Position numbers and translations under genes: made by a program
The notes under the pieces: generated by a model
Database searches by the model: none
What the model saw: only the letters and a program-made list of their open reading frames with translations
Told to the model about the DNA's origin: nothing
Shown here: positions 1 through 4,992 of the stretch, piece after piece
Numbering within the stretch: the stretch's first letter is position 1
Layout: every line of letters begins with the position of its first letter
NCBI GenBank assembly: GCA_963169175.1
Contig: CAUJFK010000305.1
Coordinates: 1 to 5,209, forward strand
Length of the DNA stretch: 5,209 nucleotides
Source of the DNA: Acidobacteriota bacterium
GTDB lineage: Bacteria; Acidobacteriota; Blastocatellia; Pyrinomonadales; Pyrinomonadaceae
Direction of reading: 5' to 3'

Positions 1-441
1 GATTGGGGGAGTGGTTTGTGGAACATTCCTAATGTTAAAAACAATCATCCTGAGAAAACATCCCATCCGTGCCAGTTTCCAATCGAACTTGTTGAGCGGT
101 GCATTTTGGCCCTTTCTAATGAAGGGAGTTGGGTTTTAGATCCGTTCGCGGGCGTTTGCTCAACGGTTGTTGGCGCGATTATGCACAATCGAAACGCGAT
201 TGGAATTGAGCGCGACGCTGAATATTGCGAAATGGCTGAAAGCCGAATTCGAGATTTGAAAGCAGGAAACTTAAAGACACGGCCCATGACGCAAGCGATT
301 CATTCACCGTCACCTAATGACAAGATCTCGAAGGTTCCGCAGGAATGGATTGACCAGAATGAACTATTTGAGAAATCGAGTCAGCGGATACTGTTCTCCA
401 ATAATGAAAATAGCTCAAAGGTACTCCCATCTGAACGGTGA
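1..441 (+). CDS. DNA methyltransferase (N4-cytosine/N6-adenine type), C-terminal part, 5' end outside window
   Basis: This is the modification half of a type II restriction-modification pair: it transfers a methyl group from S-adenosylmethionine to an amino group in the target site. The frame is open from base 1, so the start lies upstream. A TTG at 16 is inside the conserved domain and should not be taken as the start. Visible from the N-terminal side: DWGSGLWNIPNV, then the motif X-like block NNHPEKTSHPCQFP, then the SAM-binding motif I DPFAGVCST (bases 139-165), followed by the acidic residue of motif II in AIGIERD. Motif X before motif I means the catalytic (D/N/S)PP(Y/W) motif IV must lie upstream, as in the beta-type order of the N6_N4_Mtase family. 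Motif I is unusual in having Cys where Gly is normal (GVCST for GVGST). The last ~50 residues lie beyond the fold. The gene overlaps the endonuclease gene by 38 nt. M.BglII is an N4-cytosine methylase, so N4 is the likelier chemistry. Confidence 0.92.
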   Translation, partial: DWGSGLWNIPNVKNNHPEKTSHPCQFPIELVERCILALSNEGSWVLDPFAGVCSTVVGAIMHNRNAIGIERDAEYCEMAESRIRDLKAGNLKTRPMTQAIHSPSPNDKISKVPQEWIDQNELFEKSSQRILFSNNENSSKVLPSER

Positions 442-1018
442 GGAATATCTCATTGTCCATCATTCCGAACTGTACAAGGAAATCGAGTCTGTCATTGAGT
501 CAATTGACGCCGATTCCCTAAAGACAAAGGTAAGTAAGGAAAAACGAAAAGCTGGAAATGCCTTATTTGCGCCTAAGGAGATCAACAAGGCGTTTGGCAG
601 AGAATTCGATGCGCGAGAATGGTCGGAGAGCCGGTATAGTTACTATATTACTCTTGACCGTGACCTCATGCAGCAGAGTATTCCGATGCCTGCAAAAGAA
701 CAGAAAAAATTCCTGATTGAAAACGGAATACAAGAACCAATCTACAGTTACAACCAAACAGATTTTGTCAAAGAAAAAATTGCCGTTGAGGTCCAATTCG
801 GAAAGTACGCTTTTGTAGCGTTTGATCTGTTTGTCAAACACATGCTCTTTTATTCCGGCGGAGTAATCAACTTAGGTGTCGAAATACTCCCGACAAAGAA
901 AATGCAGAGTCAGATGAGCAGTGGAGTCGCTTATTACGAAGGCGAGGTATACAACGTTATGCGTCAAGGTCGTAACAGTCCTCCTGTTCCGCTCTTGATT
1001 TTAGGAATAGAACCATAG
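404..1018 (+). CDS. BglII/BstYI-family type II restriction endonuclease
   Basis: Predicted homodimeric, Mg2+-dependent endonuclease that cleaves unmodified DNA at a palindromic hexamer. The strongest evidence is the active site: D120 in QTDFVKEKIAVEVQFGKYAF, then E129 and Q131, an exact D-X8-E-X-Q. BglII has the same spacing (D84, E93, Q95) and the same unusual Gln in place of the Lys of ordinary PD-(D/E)XK nucleases. The later block MSSGVAYYEG...VPLLILGIEP matches the last core strands of BglII. The length, 204 residues, is nearer BstYI (about 203) than BglII (223). I chose the ATG at 404 because MKIAQRYSHLNGEEYL is how relatives begin. Longer in-frame starts at 317 and 359 would add residues encoded inside the methylase tail that do not look conserved. 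No Shine-Dalgarno precedes 404, so translation probably depends on coupling to the methylase, which would keep nuclease levels low. Specificity (AGATCT, RGATCY or other) cannot be read from sequence alone. Confidence 0.9.
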   Translation: MKIAQRYSHLNGEEYLIVHHSELYKEIESVIESIDADSLKTKVSKEKRKAGNALFAPKEINKAFGREFDAREWSESRYSYYITLDRDLMQQSIPMPAKEQKKFLIENGIQEPIYSYNQTDFVKEKIAVEVQFGKYAFVAFDLFVKHMLFYSGGVINLGVEILPTKKMQSQMSSGVAYYEGEVYNVMRQGRNSPPVPLLILGIEP

Positions 1019-1062
1019 CCGACCATCAGAAGCGATCGTTCGGCTCGAAAAGAATTTTAAAT

Positions 1063-1416
1063 ATGATCACCGCCGCCGAAACTCAGGAGAGGATGAACAA
1101 TGACCCTCGCTGGTGGAAGGTCGTGTTGATGGATTTCGTTGACGACTTTAGGTTTCATAAAGATCCGGCGGCGATCGAACAGGCCTTTGAGCCATCCGAT
1201 GATAAGCGCGACGCGGCTTTTTCGGCGGTTATCGAGACACTGTGCGACGAATTAGGGCTTCCTATACCATCGTGGCTTCAACAAGTCCCGAACAGTCACG
1301 AGCCGTTTTTCGTCGCCGGCCTCGAGAATCTGAAAGCGACCGCACTGGTTGAAAGCCCGATCCGATTCCGCGTCCGCAATGTTTTTGTGCTGGCAAACTT
1401 CCTAACCCGCGTTTGA
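1063..1416 (+). CDS. Small hypothetical protein, possible antitoxin-like partner of a missing nucleotidyltransferase
   Basis: A 117-residue soluble protein with no signal peptide or membrane segment. Conserved-looking blocks are DPRWWKVVLMDFVDDFRFHK near the N-terminus, an acidic middle, and a C-terminal block EPFFVAGLENLKATALVESP followed by IRFRVRNVFVLANFLTRV. I recall this C-terminal pattern (LKA.ALVESP..FR.RN.FV...L.R.) from small proteins often encoded beside DUF6036-type nucleotidyltransferases, a putative toxin-antitoxin arrangement. That association is from memory and is weak evidence. No such partner lies in the window: the next gene is convergent. Two starts are possible, ATG 1063 or ATG 1093. 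A purine-rich AGGAGAGG touches the second but leaves too little spacing, and neither has a good ribosome binding site. The gene follows the endonuclease after 44 nt and could be co-transcribed with it. Base composition is closer to the genomic core than to the restriction genes. Confidence 0.72.
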   Translation: MITAAETQERMNNDPRWWKVVLMDFVDDFRFHKDPAAIEQAFEPSDDKRDAAFSAVIETLCDELGLPIPSWLQQVPNSHEPFFVAGLENLKATALVESPIRFRVRNVFVLANFLTRV

Positions 1417-3060
1417 TCATTCCCCGGTCTGCATTCGCAGCTTGCTGTGCTTTACGCTGTAGGCGAAATAGATCCCGATCCCGATCAGCATCCAGACTAT
1501 CAATCTCGCCCATGTGTCGAACGGCAGGCCGTACATTAGATAAAGGCTGGCGGCGGCCGAAAGTATGGGTATAACGGGTGAGAACGGCACTTTGAACGGG
1601 CGCGGAAGGTCGGGCTGCGTCCGCCGCAGGACTATCACGCCGATCGAGACGATAACGAATGCGAACAGCGTCCCGATGCTGACCAATTGGCCGAGCAGCG
1701 AGATCGGCACCAAGCCGCCCATTATCGCCACGATCGCTCCGGTGATGATCGTCGTTATATAAGGCGTTCTGAAACGCGGATGTATCTTTGCCGCCCAGGC
1801 GGGCAGCAGGCCGTCCTTTGCCATTGCATAAAATACACGCGGCTGACCCATTATCTGCACGACCATCGTCGAACTCAGCCCGAGTACGGCGCCGACCTTG
1901 ATTATTATCGAAAACGACCTCAGCAAATAACCGACGAACGAATCCTGAGCCGCCATTTCTGAGGCCGCGGTGATGGCCGCCGCTATCGGTGCCGCCTCTT
2001 CCTTCAATTGGCTGTACGGCACAAGGCCGACCATTATCGCGGCGACAAGTACATAAAGGACGGTGCAGAGAATAAGTGACCCGAGAATTGCCCGCGGCAT
2101 ATCCCGCTGCGGGTTTTTGGCCTCTTGAGACGCGGTCGAGACTGCATCGAAACCGATATACGCAAAGAATATGACCGCTGCTCCGGTCAGAATACCGCTG
2201 TAACCGTACTCGCCAAAGACACCTGTGTTCGGCGGAACGAACTGCAGACAATCGCCAATGCCGGGCGTACAGCCGAGGCCCATATAATGAGTGTTCACAT
2301 AGCCGACACCCGCGACAATGAACAAAAGCACGACCGCAACCTTAATGATCACGACCACAGAGTTGAAATTGGCTGATTCCTGAATTCCTTTCACAAGCAG
2401 AGCGGTCACCGCTAGCGCGATCAGAAACGCAGGCAGATTGAACAGGGCCGTTTCGATCGGGGCATTGATGCCCGCCTGGCCAAGGCCCTTGGCAAGTTCT
2501 TCGGTCAATACGGAATAGCCGGTCGGGGGATTGAGGATGGTCTCGCCGGTCCGCAAATTCGCCAATTGGCCGACAGCCGCTTCATTCAGCCAAACAAAGC
2601 GTGTTCCGGGTGCGGCACTCAAAGATACTGGAAAAATTATCCCGAGGTCGGCGAGCAGGCTGATGATATTGCCTGACCAGCCGACCGCTACTGTTGCGGC
2701 GCCGAAGGCGTATTCCAGAATTAGGTCCCAGCCGATGATCCACGCGACGAACTCGCCAAGCGTGGCGTAACCGTATGTATATGCCGAACCCGCTACGGGA
2801 ACGGTCGAGGCAAATTCTGAATAGCAGAGTGCCGCCAGGGCGCTGACAATGCCGGCCACGATCATCGAAACCACGACTGCCGGCCCGGCATGCCTGCCCG
2901 CGGCCTGTCCGGTCAGGACAAAGATGCCGGTGCCGATAACGGCGCCAACCCCGAGCAAAGTCAGCGCCGTTACGCCCAGCGTCCGCTTCAGCGTTGCCTC
3001 ACCCTCATTCTCCGCCTGCGCCAGGATCGATCCAATAGGTTTGGTCCTAAATAAGTCCAT
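1417..3060 (-). CDS. APC-superfamily amino acid permease, cationic amino acid transporter (CAT)-like
   Basis: Inner-membrane secondary transporter of the amino acid-polyamine-organocation superfamily, 547 residues, with about 12 hydrophobic segments. Family marks: the unwound first helix with GVGAVIGTGIFVLTG (residues 37-51), the helix 2-3 region ALCYSEFASTVPVAGSAYTY (78-97), the sixth-helix signature FFAYIGFDAVST followed by QEAKNPQRDMP (298-322), and MGQPRVFYAMAKDGLLP (404-420). These match bacterial CAT-like carriers such as YfnA and GkApcT, which import amino acids with protons. The protein is longer than the usual 460-490 residues because of a polar insertion at about 145-205 and a second loop at 256-285 holding two cysteines, C264 and C271, that could form a disulfide on the outer face. 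The start is secure: GGAGG six bases before ATG. It lies 12 nt downstream of a small gene on the same strand, and its stop abuts that of the convergent gene. Substrate is inferred only to class level. Confidence 0.95.
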   Translation of the reverse strand: MDLFRTKPIGSILAQAENEGEATLKRTLGVTALTLLGVGAVIGTGIFVLTGQAAGRHAGPAVVVSMIVAGIVSALAALCYSEFASTVPVAGSAYTYGYATLGEFVAWIIGWDLILEYAFGAATVAVGWSGNIISLLADLGIIFPVSLSAAPGTRFVWLNEAAVGQLANLRTGETILNPPTGYSVLTEELAKGLGQAGINAPIETALFNLPAFLIALAVTALLVKGIQESANFNSVVVIIKVAVVLLFIVAGVGYVNTHYMGLGCTPGIGDCLQFVPPNTGVFGEYGYSGILTGAAVIFFAYIGFDAVSTASQEAKNPQRDMPRAILGSLILCTVLYVLVAAIMVGLVPYSQLKEEAAPIAAAITAASEMAAQDSFVGYLLRSFSIIIKVGAVLGLSSTMVVQIMGQPRVFYAMAKDGLLPAWAAKIHPRFRTPYITTIITGAIVAIMGGLVPISLLGQLVSIGTLFAFVIVSIGVIVLRRTQPDLPRPFKVPFSPVIPILSAAASLYLMYGLPFDTWARLIVWMLIGIGIYFAYSVKHSKLRMQTGE

Positions 3061-3066
3061 TAATTT

Positions 3067-3071
3067 CCTCC
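3067..3071 (-). promoter_or_regulatory. Ribosome binding site of the APC permease
   Basis: Read on the minus strand, GGAGG is followed by AAATTA and then ATG, a six-base spacing. It is the only clear Shine-Dalgarno of any gene start in the window and fixes the permease start at 3060. It sits just after the TGA stop (3075-3073) of the upstream small gene, so the two genes are probably read from one transcript. Confidence 0.85.
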
Positions 3072-3072
3072 A

Positions 3073-3342
3073 TCAATTTTCAGGTTCCGCCGTTATGGAC
3101 CGCAGACATATATAACGGCGCCCATCAATACAGGCCGTGTGTATTGCGCTCACTGCTTCCGCGAGCGGCGAAAACGCCGTCAATTGGCGTTGCTGATCGA
3201 CGAACCAGGACCTTGCCCCGCATGCCTTGCACCAACCCGCAATCGGCAGCGTGCCTACCAGCACAAGTTTGTGTTCGGTCTTGAACGAGATCTTCAGCCG
3301 GAATCCGATAACAGCGTCCAGTTTGCTTTCGGACTTGAGCAA
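3073..3342 (-). CDS. Small Cys-X2-Cys protein of unknown function, upstream of the permease
   Basis: An 89-residue frame ending 12 nt before the permease. The core is GWCKACGARSWFV (C38 and C41), with further cysteines at 71 and 79 and the end RRYICLRSI. The pattern WC..CG...V...(30-40 residues)...G...(I/V)C..S(L/I), after an N-terminal strand like LKISFKTEHKLVLV, resembles small proteins I know from acidobacterial genomes (WC..CG...MV, then a helix-turn-helix-like middle, then a C-terminal VC..SL). The middle here is shorter by several residues, so it may be diverged or partly decayed. Support for coding: codons from the first one on favour G or C in third position (CTC AAG TCC, CTG GAC, TTC CGG CTG AAG ATC TCG), as in the neighbouring core genes. 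The start is the weak point: TTG 3342 has no ribosome binding site, and an in-frame TAA lies just upstream at 3349-3351. The opposite strand also gives an 80-residue frame with CPAC, which I take as its shadow. Confidence 0.6.
   Translation of the reverse strand: MLKSESKLDAVIGFRLKISFKTEHKLVLVGTLPIAGWCKACGARSWFVDQQRQLTAFSPLAEAVSAIHTACIDGRRYICLRSITAEPEN
3088..3120. repeat. Perfect inverted repeat, 9-bp arms
   Basis: CGCCGTTAT (3088-3096) and ATAACGGCG (3112-3120) are exact reverse complements separated by 15 bases. The repeat lies in the last codons of the small gene and 27 bases upstream of the permease ATG. In the leftward mRNA it could fold as a hairpin just before the permease ribosome binding site. 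No T-run follows it, so it is not a simple terminator. It may be chance within coding sequence. Confidence 0.5.
3126..3146. repeat. Perfect inverted repeat, 7-bp arms
   Basis: CAATACA (3126-3132) and TGTATTG (3140-3146) are exact reverse complements around a 7-base centre, a 21-bp dyad of the size bound by many dimeric regulators. It lies five bases from the 9-bp dyad at 3088-3120, inside the small gene. Being within a reading frame, it may be fortuitous. Confidence 0.4.
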
Positions 3343-3358
3343 ATGTCGTTAGAACCTG

Positions 3359-3403
3359 TGAAATCGGCTGAAATGTTCTGAAAATATTGTTCTTTTTGCG
3401 AAA
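3359..3403. promoter_or_regulatory. Phased TGAAA direct repeats, candidate operator of the divergent locus
   Basis: TGAAA occurs at 3359-3363, 3369-3373 and 3379-3383, spaced exactly 10 bp apart, and CGAAA at 3399-3403 falls on the same phase after one skipped turn. The second and third copies extend to CTGAAA, each followed by TGTTCT (3374-3379 and 3388-3393). The array sits in the 101-bp region between the divergent genes, directly upstream of the -10 box of the regulator gene. OmpR/PhoB-type winged helices bind direct repeats of 10-11 bp on one face of the helix, and the adjacent gene encodes such a domain, so autoregulation and control of the permease operon are reasonable inferences. Confidence 0.45.
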
Positions 3404-3408
3404 GGCAA
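3381..3408 (-). promoter_or_regulatory. Possible leftward promoter for the small gene and permease
   Basis: On the minus strand TTGCCT (3408-3403) and TATTTT (3386-3381) are separated by 16 bases and point towards the small gene that begins at 3342. The -35 matches four of six and the -10 four of six consensus bases. It overlaps the phased repeats and the rightward promoter, as expected for co-regulated divergent genes, but such partial matches are common in A+T-rich DNA. Confidence 0.25.
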
Positions 3409-3421
3409 GGTGGTATATAAT
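3393..3421 (+). promoter_or_regulatory. Promoter of the wHTH regulator and acetyltransferase genes
   Basis: TATAAT at 3416-3421 is a perfect -10 box. The -35 at 17-bp spacing is TTTTTG (3393-3398), a poor match, which suits a promoter that needs an activator bound to the adjacent phased repeats. Transcription from about 3428 would leave a 5' leader of roughly 16 bases before ATG 3444, with no strong Shine-Dalgarno in it. Confidence 0.55.
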
Positions 3422-3443
3422 GATGAACCTCTCGTGAAGCCTT

Positions 3444-4448
3444 ATGCTGGAAGCATGGCAGGATAAACCCGTTTACATTTGCGGCCGTTACCGCATCGAT
3501 CCGTTGCGGCGCGGCATCTTTATAAATGAAGAGCGCGTTGCCTTCACGGCAAAGGCGTTTGATGTACTGGTTGAATTGGTGCAGCGGGCGGGCCAGGTCG
3601 TAACAAAGGATGAGCTTTTGTCAGCGGTATGGCCCGATGCCGTGGTTGAAGAAAACAATCTGACCCAGCAGATATCGGCCCTGCGAAAGCTGTTTAATGA
3701 CCCGGCGGGCGAAAATAAGTTCATCGCCACGGTCCCAGGCCGCGGTTACTGCTTTGCCGCCGTGGTAAACACTGAGGCCAGGGCCGGCCGCGAACACGCC
3801 GACGTCCTAATTGCCGGTTCGACGACATCGAGCATTACGATAGATATTTCGGACAAGACGCGATCGTTTGCGCTCGGACCATTCGCTGTTGATTCCGCAG
3901 CGTTGCGTGGGGCCGCCCTTGCAATTGTATACGTGATCGTTGTTTGTGCGGCCGCGCTGGTGTCCGACGCCCGCCGGACGGACCAATACACTACGGTACG
4001 TTCCGTCGGCATACTCACCTTTCGCAATGTCGGAAGCGGTGATGATCGATACGGCGTTGGCATCCGCGACACGCTTCGCGCAAAACTTGGCAGCCTTGAC
4101 GATATTGCGGTCCGTCCCGAAGTGATCGAGCCGTCTGCAGCCGACACGCTCGCCGCCGGACGCCGGATGAATGCGGATATCGTACTTGCCGGTTCTGTCC
4201 AGCGACAGGACGGCCGCATACGCGTTGCTATCGAAATGGTCGATATCGCCTCCGAACGGATAATCTGGGGCAAAACATTTGATGACGACGCGGCGAACGT
4301 GTTTAAATTACAGGATTCGATCGCTGAGGAAGTTATCCAGTCTCTTAAACACGTCGGCAAAGGCCCACTTTCCGAGAATAGGCCCGCGTTATCGCCGAAG
4401 CCGTTCAGTATCGAAATTTTTGGCCGTGTGAACCCACTTTATTCTTAA
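3444..4448 (+). CDS. CadC/ToxR-like membrane-anchored winged-helix regulator with TolB-like domain, lacking TPRs
   Basis: A one-component transcription regulator of 334 residues. Residues 12-107 form an OmpR-type DNA-binding winged helix (Trans_reg_C): FTAKAFDVLVELV, TKDELLSAVWPDAVVEENNL with the recognition-helix segment TQQISALRKLF, and the C-terminal hairpin FIATVPGRGYCFAA. A linker leads to one membrane helix (154-173, LRGAALAIVYVIVVCAAALV). Residues 185-302 match the TolB-like/FlgO-type domain that follows in this family: SVGILTFRNV, YGVGIRDTLRAKLG, ADIVLAGSVQRQDGRIRVAI and WGKTFDDDAANVFKLQDSIA. Homologues normally continue into several TPR repeats and reach 500-750 residues. This one stops about 30 residues after the TolB-like domain, and its tail has no TPR pattern. 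It probably binds DNA from the membrane and controls the divergent permease operon and itself. The stop overlaps the next gene by one base (TAATG), so the two are translationally coupled. Confidence 0.9.
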   Translation: MLEAWQDKPVYICGRYRIDPLRRGIFINEERVAFTAKAFDVLVELVQRAGQVVTKDELLSAVWPDAVVEENNLTQQISALRKLFNDPAGENKFIATVPGRGYCFAAVVNTEARAGREHADVLIAGSTTSSITIDISDKTRSFALGPFAVDSAALRGAALAIVYVIVVCAAALVSDARRTDQYTTVRSVGILTFRNVGSGDDRYGVGIRDTLRAKLGSLDDIAVRPEVIEPSAADTLAAGRRMNADIVLAGSVQRQDGRIRVAIEMVDIASERIIWGKTFDDDAANVFKLQDSIAEEVIQSLKHVGKGPLSENRPALSPKPFSIEIFGRVNPLYS

Positions 4449-4972
4449 TGACCTTGATCAATATCCGCCAGGCCGCTCCCGATGACGCAAAGCTCTTGAC
4501 CGACCTTGCTTACACGACATTCTGGGACGCGTTTGCCCATCACCCAAAAAACGCACCGGATGACCTGAACCATTACATGCGTCAGGCGTTCAACGTCGAA
4601 CAGATCGCATCCGAACTTGATGACGAGCAAAATATTTTTTTGATCGCGGAGATCGGTGATGAGGCCGCGGGCTACGCGAAGATCATTATCGACAATACCG
4701 AGGCCGGGATAACTTCCGAACGGCCGGTTGAGCTTTCACGGCTTTATTCTCATCAAAAACATCTCGGCCAGGGCGTCGGCCAATCGCTGATGGATGCCTG
4801 CCTTGAACGCGCCCGAGTGGAAGATCGCGACGTAATGTGGCTAGGTGTTTGGGAATTCAATCCGAGGGCGCAGAGATTCTATGAGAAAAACGGTTTCAGC
4901 GTCGTCGGCCGCCACGTGTTTCAACTCGGCGAAGACCCGCAAACCGATCTGCTGATGCAGCGCGCAGTCTGA
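4448..4972 (+). CDS. PaiA-like GNAT N-acetyltransferase
   Basis: Cytoplasmic acetyltransferase of 174 residues that moves an acetyl group from acetyl-CoA to an amine. The N-terminal part TTFWDAFAHHPKN followed by HYMRQAFNVEQIASEL (42-57), the middle EAAGYAKIIIDN (72-83), and the C-terminal WLGVWEFNPRAQRFYEKNGF (131-150) plus VGRHVFQLGEDPQTDLLM (153-170) follow the pattern I recall for Bacillus subtilis PaiA, a spermidine/spermine acetyltransferase (TF.D.F, AFN.EQ...EL, WLGVWE.N..A..FY.K.GF, G.H.F..G...QTDL.M). The acetyl-CoA pyrophosphate loop is HLGQGVGQSL (105-114), where Leu takes the place of the usual Gln/Arg of Q/RxxGxG/A. The ATG shares a base with the stop of the regulator gene and has no ribosome binding site of its own. 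With an APC permease and a CadC-like regulator next to it, a polyamine or related amine is the likeliest substrate; this is inference. Generic amine or drug acetylation remains possible. Confidence 0.9.
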   Translation: MTLINIRQAAPDDAKLLTDLAYTTFWDAFAHHPKNAPDDLNHYMRQAFNVEQIASELDDEQNIFLIAEIGDEAAGYAKIIIDNTEAGITSERPVELSRLYSHQKHLGQGVGQSLMDACLERARVEDRDVMWLGVWEFNPRAQRFYEKNGFSVVGRHVFQLGEDPQTDLLMQRAV

Positions 4973-4992
4973 ATCTTTGCCGGAATCTTTTT

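Noticed and set aside
317..403. Longer N-terminus for the endonuclease (ATG 317 or ATG 359)
   Set aside because: The extra residues are encoded entirely within the methylase tail, are basic and low-information, and relatives start at the MKIAQRYSHL-like sequence.
1017..1045. Inverted repeat AGCCGA/TCGGCT after the endonuclease stop, possible terminator
   Set aside because: Only six pairs with a 17-base loop and no T-run directly after the stem, so too weak to call.
1470..1490. Short tandem GATCCC units
   Set aside because: They encode the Ile-Gly repeats of the last permease membrane helix, so composition explains them.
1262..2251. 329-codon open frame on the minus strand
   Set aside because: It lies inside the permease gene in another frame, is Arg-rich without any domain pattern, and the permease frame has clear family motifs.
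3139..3381. 80-codon plus-strand frame with a CPAC motif
   Set aside because: Mirror of the minus-strand Cys protein. It has no ribosome binding site, its end runs into the phased repeats, and the opposite strand shows better third-position G+C.
3746..4360. 204-codon minus-strand open frame opposite the regulator
   Set aside because: Ser/Thr/Arg-rich antisense shadow of a G+C-rich gene with well-supported domains on the plus strand.
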